Shown here one piece after another: positions 35,100 through 44,742 of a stretch of 64,000 nt of DNA. Numbering within the stretch: position 1 is the stretch's first letter; every line of letters starts with the position of its first letter. Under the pieces are notes generated by a model that was given only the letters and a program-made list of their open reading frames with translations, searched no databases and was not told the origin of the DNA. Source of the stretch: Rhizophagus clarus (lineage: Eukaryota > Glomeromycota > Glomeromycetes > Glomerales > Glomeraceae); assembly GCA_015698045.1 (NCBI GenBank), contig BLAL01000040.1:598501-662500 (forward strand). The letters run 5' to 3'. Both the position numbers and the translations under genes were made by a program.

Positions 35100-36539
35100 T
35101 TTAACTATCGGAATTTAAATGAAGATCAAAATTTGTTAATTGAGCTAATATTAAATGAACATAAATTGCATAATGGTTTATGCAAGGAATGTAAGCTTCT
35201 CGTAAGTGGTGTAAATGTAAATTTCAGCAAAATTTCAAAAATTGGACTAATGGGAATAATGAAGTTGATAAGTTCATTCAAAAAGCACAACTTAAGCTAA
35301 AGATGAAAGTGAAATTTTAGAGTGGATTGATTATGATAGGTTTGAAGTTATTAAATATTTGGCAGAAGGAGGATTTGAAACTATTTATAAAGCAACTTGG
35401 AAGGATGGATTTATAGAAAGATGGGATTCTGAAAATAATCAATGGAAAAGAAGTAAATTTTGGTTTGAGAAGCATGAGAATTTTCCAGTTGATTTAAAAT
35501 GTTTACATAACTCACAAGATATTACCTCGGATTTTTTAAGAGAAGTAAGTTACGTATTTATATAATTTCAAGATATTTGTCCTATTTAATATTATAAATT
35601 CTTTTTTAGATTGAATTGTCATTACTAAAGATCCAAAAAATTTGATAATTTTATGATAGTAATGGCATATGCAAAAAATGATATTTTAAGAAAACATCTA
35701 AATGATGGTTTTAATTCAATGAAATGGAAAGATAATTTGATATTTTAGGTAATACTGCTACTTTTATTACTGTCTTAGGTTTATGTCAACCGGCAAATGC
35801 AAATCCTTCTCGAGATAAAAAAATATATGGAGTTTTACCTTATGTAGCACCTGAAGTTTTAAGAGAAAAAAAATATATACTCAAGAAAGTGATATTTACG
35901 GATTTGGAATTATTGAATATGAAGCTTGTACAGGGATACCTCCTTATAATGATATTATCCATGATGAATTCTTAGCTATTAGGATTTGCCTAGGACTAAG
36001 GCCAAAATCTAATTATAAAATTCCTCAACTATCTTTGGATATAATTAGGATGCTGATCCTTTAAAGCGACCTAAAGCAAAAGAATTATATGTTCTAATAA
36101 ATGATTTATTATATAATTTGACAAGAGATATTAATCATGAGATCGATAAGAAAATTGAAGAAGCAGATAAAATTAATGAAAAGGTAACTTCCTCTTCATT
36201 ATTGTATACTGGTACTACTCTTTCATATATTACAAATCCTCAATCAGTTTACACAAGTAAGTAGACTTCTAGACTTTAAAAATCTTCCAGAATCCAAAAA
36301 TGCTATTGATAATAAAGACGATGATAGTTCATTTGAAGAATATTCAGGTAATTAATTGTTTAATTTGTTTTATTAAAATAATCTTGAAATAAAATACTTA
36401 ACTTATTGTTTTTATACCAGAATCCATAAAAATGGATTTTACAAAACTTAACCTTAATTCTGAAGGTACTTACTTATATTTATCTTTTTACATAATAATT
36501 TATTCTATTAATACTTAATAATTCATTTTAATAGATTAA
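35100..36539 (+). pseudogene. TKL kinase pseudogene lacking the catalytic loop
   Basis: The N-terminal region resembles Rhizophagus-type kinases (NEDQNLLIELILNEHKLHNGLCKECK), but the usual second Cys pair is lost by frameshift and stops. The largest open piece (35359-35565) has AEGGFETIYKATWKDGFIE, where the second or third glycine of the loop is Glu, and VDLKCL for VALKCL. After an intron it reads VMAYAKNDILRKHL, then jumps to LGLCQPANANPSRDKKIYG, so the HRD segment is deleted. VLPYVAPEVLRE and ESDIYGFGIIEYEACTGIPP remain, followed by stops and frame changes. A last exon ends with TAA at 36537-36539. It is clearly dead. Confidence 0.85.
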
Positions 36540-36837
36540 ACCAACTAAATGAGGAAAAAAAATTTTACTAATTTCTCTTTTGGTATTTATCCCTACTACA
36601 CTAGTATGTATATTTTGTTGGAATATTCTTTTATGAATAATATTATACTAAATAAAATATATTACAGTTCTGATGCATATTATTTGAAAGAATCCAACAA
36701 AATTTTTGGAAACGATTCGTCATATACGAACTCAAACTTGATACATTTGAAATATTTTTTGTAATTTTCTACAATGCAATGGAATATACTAATAAATAAA
36801 GTACAGAAAGTAAATATATAGATATTATATGTGTAAT
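36540..36837. other. Short spacer before F-box copy F
   Basis: Nothing recognised. The stretch TTTTATAATTTTCTA...GCAATGGAAT...ACTAATAAATAAA resembles the 3' flank of copy G at 39790-39840, as expected for duplicated neighbours. Confidence 0.4.
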
Positions 36838-38307
36838 TTAAACTTGATAGTATACATTACTTCCAGGATAAGAACACTTGAAATCTTTAATTACTCCATT
36901 GTTTTTGTATTTATCGAACAGGTTCACATAGCTCTCTCCGGTATATAGAGGATCAGATGTAAGTATAGAAAGTGCAGGCCGATCCTTCCAATTTTTAAAG
37001 AATTCTTCCAAGTTTTCCAAAGAAAATTTAAAATCTTTAAAAAATCTGATTTCTCTTAGGTTGGTTGGTGCTGATCTGATTAATATTCTTAATAATTCTT
37101 TTCCAGTTTCTTCTTTATCAACAACATCTGATATACTTAATAATAATGATTTCAAATTTTGACAAGTTTTTAATAACTTTTCAAATTCATTAAAATGTTC
37201 CCTTGATGATAAAAATAAAAGTGATAAATATTCAATCATAGGACAATTTTTGTGAATTTTACGAATGAAATTAAGAGAATTTCCATCAAAGTCATCATAT
37301 TCAAACCAATGGTAATCAATATATCTTAATAGAATTTCTTTAAGATGTCCTCCACTATTTTCAATTATAATAGAAGCATCATTTAACGAAATGAAATCAA
37401 TATTAAAGGTTTCAAGTTTATTATATGTCAACATTTTTAATTGGTTTTCAGTAAAATAAATATAAACATCTTTAATTATTAATGTTTTTAATTTATGAAG
37501 TTTTGTAAGTAAATTTTGTATGGTTGTGTGTTCGTAACGGAAAATAAATTGAAAGGAAATTATTAAATGATAAAGAACATCCGCTTTTTTGGATAATGCA
37601 AGAAAAATTTCTTTATAAGGATCTTCTACAAAACTTTCATCATCAAAATCATCTTTCAACTCAAAATATTTTAGATTACTTTGATTTTCGATTAACTTAA
37701 CCAATCCACGATTAACATTTATTATTTTGTTTATAATAACGAGTTTCTGTATATAACGACAGATACTTGCTAGTCCATAAAAATATGATGAATCAATAGA
37801 TGTATCACTTATTAACTCGCAAAGTGATTCAAGACGAACTTTTGCTTCAGGGAAATAAAAAATTTGGTGTTTAATTGATCCAATATTCAAATACTTTAAT
37901 TCAGGACATTTTCTCATTAGAAGATTGTAAATTTCTTGTTGTAAAATAAATTGATTATATAAATCTGAAGAACTTGTAGAAACGATGGTATTCAATGTGT
38001 CCATATCAAAGCTCCTGCAGAAAGATAGGTAATCAAATAAAAGTGATTGATGTGAAATTGAAGGTAATAATATTTCTTGTCTCATTAGAAATTCTTTAAT
38101 ATGATCACTTAAATAGGAAGTAATAACAGAGTATAATGAATTTTTATTTTGATAATTAATATCATAACACCAAGGATTCTTCCATAAGACTGGAATAACA
38201 GTTTCGCACCAAGTCCTGTTAACCATTAGGCATGAAAAGAGAGTTTTTGAATCTTGTTTCAATTCTTCAAAAATCAAAAAAAGAATATCCTTGTTAATTT
38301 TAGACAT
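36838..38307 (-). CDS. F-box/LRR-like protein, copy F
   Basis: The protein has 489 residues and an intact F-box (NKDILFLIFEELKQDSKTLF, then RTWCETVIPVLWKNPW). It differs from the others at CELISDTSIDSSYF (the usual LKCDTS is changed) and STSSSDLYNQFILQQE. The acidic loop is DDFDDESFVEDPYKE. The end is KCSYPGSNVYYQV, a longer tail also seen in copy G. Copies F and G share 5' and 3' flanking sequence as well as tails, so they arose by a segmental duplication. The palindrome lies 131 bases upstream. Confidence 0.9.
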   Translation of the reverse strand: MSKINKDILFLIFEELKQDSKTLFSCLMVNRTWCETVIPVLWKNPWCYDINYQNKNSLYSVITSYLSDHIKEFLMRQEILLPSISHQSLLFDYLSFCRSFDMDTLNTIVSTSSSDLYNQFILQQEIYNLLMRKCPELKYLNIGSIKHQIFYFPEAKVRLESLCELISDTSIDSSYFYGLASICRYIQKLVIINKIINVNRGLVKLIENQSNLKYFELKDDFDDESFVEDPYKEIFLALSKKADVLYHLIISFQFIFRYEHTTIQNLLTKLHKLKTLIIKDVYIYFTENQLKMLTYNKLETFNIDFISLNDASIIIENSGGHLKEILLRYIDYHWFEYDDFDGNSLNFIRKIHKNCPMIEYLSLLFLSSREHFNEFEKLLKTCQNLKSLLLSISDVVDKEETGKELLRILIRSAPTNLREIRFFKDFKFSLENLEEFFKNWKDRPALSILTSDPLYTGESYVNLFDKYKNNGVIKDFKCSYPGSNVYYQV

Positions 38308-38409
38308 GATTCTTTTATAGTATTTTTTTAAAAGTAATTTTTTATGATATAAAAATATATGATGATATCAGAAAACAATTAAAAGGACAAAAACTCCAAA
38401 AATTTATAA

Positions 38410-38430
38410 AAGGAAACTAAATTTATATAA
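38410..38430 (-). promoter_or_regulatory. TATA-like box of F-box copy F
   Basis: On the gene strand it reads TATTATATAAATTTAGTTTC. It lies between the palindrome and the ATG, as in copy G. Confidence 0.5.
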
Positions 38431-38437
38431 TAAAAAT

Positions 38438-38452
38438 CGGAGGAAAACTCCG
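38438..38452. promoter_or_regulatory. CGG-N9-CCG palindrome upstream of F-box copy F
   Basis: The sequence is CGGAGGAAAACTCCG. The centre differs from that of copies B, C and E, but the outer CGGAG/CTCCG and the spacing are the same. Confidence 0.65.
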
Positions 38453-38461
38453 TGCAAATTG

Positions 38462-38490
38462 CGTTGATCAAATAATGTTTCACATAATTT
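38462..38490. promoter_or_regulatory. Conserved upstream block TTGATCAAATAATGTTTCACA
   Basis: The block GTTGATCAAATAATGTTTCA recurs at 41524-41545 (copy G), in partial form at 27757-27778 (copy D) and 19653-19672 (copy B), and inverted at about 44535-44552 upstream of copy H. Its place just outside the palindrome suggests an upstream promoter element. Confidence 0.5.
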
Positions 38491-39884
38491 AACTGTGTGA
38501 AATTTGATTGGCTATTTTAAAATGAACACATTTTTGAACTTAATTGTTAATTCTTAGCAAAATATTACTGATAAAATTTGGTCGCCATGCTTATTAATAT
38601 GACTGCGGAATATTTAATACAATACCATATTTTGCCCAAAAAATGGTTTGTCAAATTTTTCGAAGAAATATTATATGAGTGAAAGAATCTGAAGAAATTA
38701 TAAAGCCCGGTATAATAATATGGTCTAGTACTTGCTTTATAACGAATTCTGATTTAACGAATTTATGTATAGCGTGTACTGATTCTAATTTTTTTTTTTA
38801 TAATAAACAAACGTTAGAATGTTGTGAGTATTTTTAACTCTAATCTCTACTAGCAATCTAAAAAAAAAGTCATCGTTAATTATTTTCTTCTTTTCTTTTC
38901 TATAAGTAAAATAAAATAAAAAAAATCTCGTAGTACCGAAGATTGCTGTATATCGTTTTTCAAATTATTTTAGCTTGTTAGAAATATTTGTAATAAACGA
39001 TTACTAAGCGAAGAGTGTACTTATACAACGGGCTCTCGAATAACGAATTTCTCTCATCATGTGGCATTTAACCAACTAAATATCACGAAACAGCCAATTT
39101 TGCTCTACGAATTAACCGGTGCGTTATATTGAGGGTCGACTGTACTATAAATTAAGCCTCTAAAAAATATTAAAAATATAATAATAGTCGTGTTTTGTGA
39201 ATAAAATTATCAGAAATTAATATTTTTAGTAGAGAAACGCATTTATATTTTAATCAATTCATTTGATATTTGTTGAATAATTCCATTTATATCATTTTCC
39301 TTGATTAATAGTCGTCCATTATTTTTCTTTTGATATTTTTCGCATACAGAACGTTATCCTTTGTGTATAAATTAGTTATTTCGCGGATCAGACTTGATCT
39401 CATTATCAGTTATCACGGCTCCGCCGTGATGATCAATGATTCCTGTGGCTCTCTGTGCAAATGAAATAAATAAATAAATAAATAGTATAAATAGTATAAA
39501 TATTACAAATCATTTTTTGATATTTCTTTAACTTTATATCGTATTTTCAAAATAATTTTTTTTCCAAGTAATATTTAATATTAAGTATGCGGACAAAATT
39601 ATACCTTGATCTAATTTTTATTTTTTATTTAAATAATTATTAAAAAAAAAATACTATTATTATTGCGGCAGAATAATAAATTGTACTATAATCCTTTAAA
39701 TATATTAAATGACAACTGGCAGTGACGCGGTAATCGCAATTGATAAAATTTAAAGTATTGATATGAACTCAAACATGATATTGAGATATTTTTTATAATT
39801 TTCTATACCGCAATGGAATAATATACTAATAAATAAAATACAGAAAGTGAATCTGAACACTTGAAGAATAAAAAAATATAAACA
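38491..39884. other. Intergenic stretch between F-box copies F and G
   Basis: Contains a pogo-like mini-element (39026-39142). The block at 39150-39330 (AATAATAGTCGT...TTGAATAATTCCATTTAT) is repeated at about 43500-43640. A GC-rich hairpin, CACGGCTCCGCCGTG, lies at 39415-39429. No gene is seen. Confidence 0.45.
39026..39142. mobile_element. Pogo/Tigger-like mini-element (copy c)
   Basis: The right end, read inward, is CAGTCGACCCTCAATATAAC with an adjoining TA. The left end is GGGCTCTCGAATAACGAATT. The interior has ACAGCCAATTTTGCTCTACGAATTAACCGG, shared with the copy at 43345. Confidence 0.6.
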
Positions 39885-41354
39885 TTATATGTGTTGATAG
39901 TATATATTTCTTACAAAATAAGAACATTTGAAATCTTTAATAACTCCATTGTTTTTATATTTATCGATCAGTTTCACATAATTCTCTTTTGTATATAGAG
40001 GATCAGATGTAAGTATAGAAAGTGCGGGTCGATCCACCAAATTTTTAAAGAATTCCTCCAAGTTATCCAACGAAAATTGAAAATCTTTAAAAAATCTGAT
40101 TTCTCTTAGGTTTGTTGGTGCTGACCTGATTAATATTTTTAATAATTCTTCTCCAGTTTCTTCTTTATCATCAACACCTGATATACTTAATAATAATGAT
40201 TTCAAATTTTGACAAGTTTTTAATAACTTTTCAAATTCACTAAAGTGTTCCGTCGTTGATGAAAATAATAATGACAAATATTCAATCATAGGACAATTTT
40301 CGTGAACTTTACGGATAAAATTAAGAGAATCTTCATCAATGCTACTATACCAAAATTCGTAATCAATATATCTTAATGAAATTTCCCTAAGATGACCTCC
40401 ACTATTTTCAATTATAATAGAAGCGTCATTTAACGAAATGAAATCAATATTAAAGATTTCAAGTTTATTATATATCAACATTTTTAATTGGTTTTCAGTA
40501 AAATAAATATAATCATCTTTAATTATTAATGTTTTTAATTCATGAAGTTTTGTAAGTGAATATTGTATGATTGCGTGTTCATAAGGTTCAATGAATTGAA
40601 AGGATATTATTAAATGATAAAGAACATCCGCCTTTTTGGATAATGCAAGAAAAATTTCTTCATAAGGATCTATTACAAAATTTTCATCATCAAAATCATC
40701 CTTCAACTCAAAATATCTTAGATTTCTTTGATTTTCAATTAATTTAACCAATCCGTGATTAACTTGCATTATTTTGTTTATAACAATGAGTCTCTGTATA
40801 TAATTACAGATACTTGCTAGTCCATAAAAGTATGAAGAATCAATAGATGTATCACATTTTAACTCGCAAAGTGATTCAAGATGAGCTTTGGCTTCAGGGA
40901 AATAAAAAATTTGGTGTTTAATTGATCCAATATTCAAATATTTTAATTCAGGACATTTTCTCATTAGAAGTTTGCAACCTTCTTGTTGCAAAAGAAATTG
41001 TTTATATAGATCTGAAGATCCTATAGAAACTATAGTATTTAATTTGTCTATATCAACGCTTCTGCAGAATGATAAATAATCAAATAAAAGTGATTGATGT
41101 AAAATTGAAGGTAATAAGATTTCTTGTCTTATTAGAAATTCTTTAATATCATCTGTTAAATAGGAAGTAATAACAGAGTATAATGATTTTTTATTTTGAT
41201 AATTAATATTATAGCACCAAGGATTCTTCCATAATATTGGAATAACAGTTTCGCACCAAAGTCTATTAACCATTAGGCATGAAAAGAGCGTTTTTGAATC
41301 TTCTTTTAATTCTTCAGAAATCAAAAAAAGAATATCTCTGTTAAGTTTAGACAT
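39885..41354 (-). CDS. F-box/LRR-like protein, copy G
   Basis: The protein has 489 residues. The F-box carries a notable change: FLISEELKEDSKTLF, with Ser where the other seven copies have a Phe (FEEL), which could weaken Skp1 binding. The C-terminal motif is also altered to FFKNLVDRPALSILTSD from FFKNWKDRP. RSVDIDKLNTIVSIGSSDLY and QQEGCKLLMRK mark further divergence. The tail is SYFVRNIYYQHI. It is the partner of copy F in the segmental duplication. The palindrome is 139 bases upstream. Confidence 0.9.
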   Translation of the reverse strand: MSKLNRDILFLISEELKEDSKTLFSCLMVNRLWCETVIPILWKNPWCYNINYQNKKSLYSVITSYLTDDIKEFLIRQEILLPSILHQSLLFDYLSFCRSVDIDKLNTIVSIGSSDLYKQFLLQQEGCKLLMRKCPELKYLNIGSIKHQIFYFPEAKAHLESLCELKCDTSIDSSYFYGLASICNYIQRLIVINKIMQVNHGLVKLIENQRNLRYFELKDDFDDENFVIDPYEEIFLALSKKADVLYHLIISFQFIEPYEHAIIQYSLTKLHELKTLIIKDDYIYFTENQLKMLIYNKLEIFNIDFISLNDASIIIENSGGHLREISLRYIDYEFWYSSIDEDSLNFIRKVHENCPMIEYLSLLFSSTTEHFSEFEKLLKTCQNLKSLLLSISGVDDKEETGEELLKILIRSAPTNLREIRFFKDFQFSLDNLEEFFKNLVDRPALSILTSDPLYTKENYVKLIDKYKNNGVIKDFKCSYFVRNIYYQHI

Positions 41355-41470
41355 GATTCTTTTATCCTTCCAATTGGTATTTTTAGAAGTGGTGATTTTT
41401 TATAATATAGAAATATTTGATGTTGGTAGAAAAAAAAAATTAATGAAACAAAAACTTTCGAAATTTTAAG

Positions 41471-41486
41471 ACTAAATTTATATAAT
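41471..41486 (-). promoter_or_regulatory. TATA-like box of F-box copy G
   Basis: On the gene strand it reads TTATATAAATTTAGTC, nearly identical to that of copy F. Confidence 0.5.
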
Positions 41487-41492
41487 AAAAAC

Positions 41493-41507
41493 CGGAGGAA
41501 AACTCCG
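41493..41507. promoter_or_regulatory. CGG-N9-CCG palindrome upstream of F-box copy G
   Basis: The sequence is CGGAGGAAAACTCCG, identical to that of copy F. Confidence 0.65.
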
Positions 41508-42759
41508 CAAATTGGAATGTTCCGTTGATCAAAATAATGTTTCACATAATTTGCCAGTGTGAATTTGATTGGCTAGTTTTAAAAATGAACCCATTTTTAA
41601 TTCTTTTTTAACTGATAAGATTTGACGCTATATGCTAATAGATTTACTTCTTTGACTGCGGACGGAATATTTGAAGAAATATTAATTGAAAGAACTTGAA
41701 GAAATTATAGTCTTACACGCTTTTAAGGATTTCTGATTTAACGAATTTCATAGTATAGCGTGCACCGATTTCAAGTAATATTTTTTTTTATAATAAACAA
41801 GCATGAGGATGTTATAAGTTTTTTTAACAGTTTGATCTAACCTCTAACAATCGTCGAAAAAATAAGTCATTTTTTATTATTTACTTCTTTTCTATAAGTA
41901 AATAGAAAAAAATTTCACTTTATAAAAAAATCTTGTATATATACTATCGAAGATTACTAATAAATACTGTTTATTGTTTAACGAAGTAAATCTATAAACT
42001 GTATATGTAAAATATATAAAATGACTCTTTCTACAACGAATTTTTTTTCATAACAGATAATGAATTTTTTTAACATGCATGACGAAGATATATATTTATT
42101 CTACATAAGTTATCTATAATGCAAGTTATGTAATCTACCAAATTCTCATCATACTAACGAATTTTTTTTAGTCCTGCGCCAAGAATATTTTTTAGGTGTG
42201 GAAGGAGATCAAAATTATGAAGACCTACGAATTACGGCATTATAGCTTTACCAAGTACTGCATCTTGACTAGTGAATGGCTACACACATGATAGTCTTAC
42301 ATCAAAGATTATCCATGGTACTGGGCAAATTATTTTGTTTGGTTAGAAATATTTATAATAAACGATGTTGATTAAACGAAGATATTTATTTATTTATTTA
42401 TTCCAGATAAAGACTTAGGACGCGTGTACAAGTCATACAAAGACTCCATATACAGCTGCCACTAATCAAGATCATCTCAGCATAGGGCTCAGCTTACCTC
42501 GTCATAAATCTGAATGGTTAACCAACAGATATTGACCAACTATATCAGCCTTTTAACCATGTATCTAGCGTTAAATAGGTAAAGGTTAGTAAACAAATAA
42601 ACAAAAGAAATGAATGAAATATCTTCTAACATTTCAATTTTTTTGAAAAAAGAGCATAAGGAAAATAATAAAAAAGGGGAAGATGCGTCAAACGCTACAT
42701 CAAACTTACTTCTTAAACTACTAAACTAAAGAGACAACACTAATTTCAACAGTTCCGCC
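41508..42759. other. Intergenic stretch upstream of F-box copy G
   Basis: The first 330 bases align with the region upstream of copy F (ATTTGATTGGCTA, then AATATTTGAAGAAATATT and ATAATAAACAA). The rest shows no gene. Confidence 0.5.
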
Positions 42760-43130
42760 TTACAGTTTACCAGTCTTCTGCCGTTTGTCCTTCTTAGATT
42801 TCGGGACGTGCGAGGCATGAGATTTCTTCTCTGGCTTGTTCGAAGACTTAAGTGAAAAAAACTTTAGTGCCGGTGCCTTTTCCAGTAGCAGTTTGGGAGC
42901 CTTGCTGAAGACTTACCAGCCTTCTTCTTAGTGGGCCGACCACTAGTACGAGACCCATGATAATTAGCCTTTTCATACGTAGGGTATCTCTATTGTAGTC
43001 TTCATACATATCTTCATATGTTTCGAAGAACCCTAACAACGTGTTACGTACTACTATTGGGACCCTGTTTAATGATTTAATAGGACTTAAATTAAAGTCC
43101 TTGAAGAAACGATTTGTTTGTTAAAATCCT
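42760..43130 (-). pseudogene. Broken gene related to the 2.9 kb basic protein
   Basis: Minus-strand frames read NRFFKDFNLSPIKSLNRV, then NTLLGFFETYEDMYEDYN, homologous to NLLIGYFETYENL at 2.9 kb. The sequence then shifts frame to YPTYEKANYHGSRTSGRPTK and KKAGKSSARL, shifts again to GSQTATGKGTGTK, and after a T-run continues LKSSNKPEKKSHASHVPKSK, ending GKL before TAA (42760-42762). At least two or three frameshifts are needed, one of them in a seven-base T-run near 42855. The basic Lys-rich tail suggests a nucleic-acid-binding protein, possibly transposon-encoded. The 5' limit is uncertain; an in-frame stop lies near 43120. Confidence 0.5.
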
Positions 43131-43344
43131 GGTGCAACAGCGGATTTGAAGCAGTGAACGTAACGCGATTATTAACGTCCATCGAGACGGGAACCATCAT
43201 ACGACCAGATTACCGAGGCGGAAACGCCACTTACCGCCATAATGCTTAACGTACCGTATGGTACTTCCGTCGTGTTTTGACTGAAAACTCTAATACATGA
43301 CTCCACGCCGAGAACTGGTTAAGCAAAATGAAGTTACTTATCAA
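43131..43344. other. GC-richer flank of the broken basic gene
   Basis: The composition resembles coding DNA and may hold more eroded exons of the same gene, but no frame stays open. Confidence 0.3.
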
Positions 43345-43465
43345 TCGGCCCTCGATAAATGGACGAATTTTCTCGACAATACACCAAGTATCCCTCGTGA
43401 TAATGAAACAGCCAATTAAATTCTTTGAAATCTTCGCTATACGAATTAACCGGAGTCGTTATGTT
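43345..43465. mobile_element. Pogo/Tigger-like mini-element (copy d)
   Basis: The left end contains CGGCCCTCGATAAATGGACG and the right end CGAATTAACCGGAGTCGTTATG. The interior AACAGCCAATTAAATTCTTT matches copies b and c. It is more eroded than they are. Confidence 0.5.
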
Positions 43466-44568
43466 GTATAAATAAAGATCCTAAAAAATATTTATTAAAT
43501 AAAAAATATAATGATGAATAAATATCAGAAATTACAGTAAGTATTTTTAGTATAAAACACATTTAAATCTTAATCACTCTTTCATTTTTATATTTGTTGA
43601 ATAATTCCGTCGTCCATGATTTTCCTTATTGATATTTCATGGATGATGTTTATTTAAAGGATAAGCAAAAAAGTCTATCGTCCTGCTACTTTGATTAATC
43701 TGTTATATTTAATTTATAATACAAGTTTTTATATTTATATAAAGAATTTGACAATTACTAATCATAATAAAGTCAAAATTTGCCAGCTAACCGCCAATAT
43801 AAAGTAATGAAACTATTATGCCATTTTTAAACTAAATATAGGGTTTCTTATAAACGTTCAAATTATCCTTTTATAGTAATTATTTTTTTATAGTAATAAT
43901 AACAATAAAAGAGTTTTTATATTAAATATTGAGAAAATTTCCATAAATTCATAAATGATGAAATGCTGATGGAATCAACGGATGAATTTTGAGCTTACCT
44001 GGAATCCACCAACTACTAGAACATTTTAATTTATCGATAAATAATATTATTATAATCGGTAATTGTAAAATTATTTTAAAAAGTAAGTCATACAAATAAT
44101 AATTACGAAGAACGTGAAGTCACATGATCCACAATCCTCAGAATTCAATTTTTAACGCTAAGAGCGTTATATTAAACAATGTGTAAGTTTGATATTCTAC
44201 AATAAGACCTACAATTTTGAAGTTTTTTTACGCTGCAAGTTGGAGCATAAATGACATTATTTAGTACATAATTTGAATAATTTAATAATAAATATGCAAT
44301 CTCATGTAAATTTTCAAACAAATACAGCAAATTGCCATTATAAAAGACATATCTTAGTAATTATATTTATTTTTATTTCATGGATGCTCTTATTTATTCG
44401 ATTTCAACTTTACTACTGCGTATGATCGTCATATTAAATGCGTAATTACGTAATTCTGCATATTTTTCATAATTTGTATTTCTTACTATTATGAACATCA
44501 TATTTGTACAAATGGCGTATAATATTAATTGCGCCGTGAAACATTAGATCAACATTTTGAGATTGACC

Positions 44569-44583
44569 CGGTTTACTTTGCCG
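44569..44583. promoter_or_regulatory. CGG-N9-CCG palindrome upstream of F-box copy H
   Basis: The sequence is CGGTTTACTTTGCCG. The centre and the bases next to the triplets differ from the other five sites, yet the CGG/CCG triplets and nine-base gap are the same, which points to the triplets as the recognised part. It lies 160 bases before the ATG. Confidence 0.6.
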
Positions 44584-44602
44584 GGGGTTTCCGATGTTTT
44601 TT

Positions 44603-44621
44603 TTATATAAATTTAGTTTCA
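44603..44621 (+). promoter_or_regulatory. TATA-like box of F-box copy H
   Basis: The sequence TTATATAAATTTAGTTTCAT is essentially identical to the boxes of copies E, F and G, although this gene is on the opposite strand. Confidence 0.55.
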
Positions 44622-44742
44622 TAATAGTTTTTTTTATTTGTTTTTCAGTAATACAAATTTAAAATTACGAAATTTTATTTTTAAAAACATAATACTTTTT
44701 GTTATTATTTTTTTTTTTTCTTCTATTTCTTCTATCTAGAGA

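Larger units (their letters stand above)
43466..44742. other. Intergenic and promoter region of F-box copy H
   Basis: The first 170 bases repeat the block seen at 39150-39330. The last 200 bases form the promoter of copy H, with the inverted upstream block, the CGG-N9-CCG site and a TATA-like box. The remainder is featureless. Confidence 0.45.
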
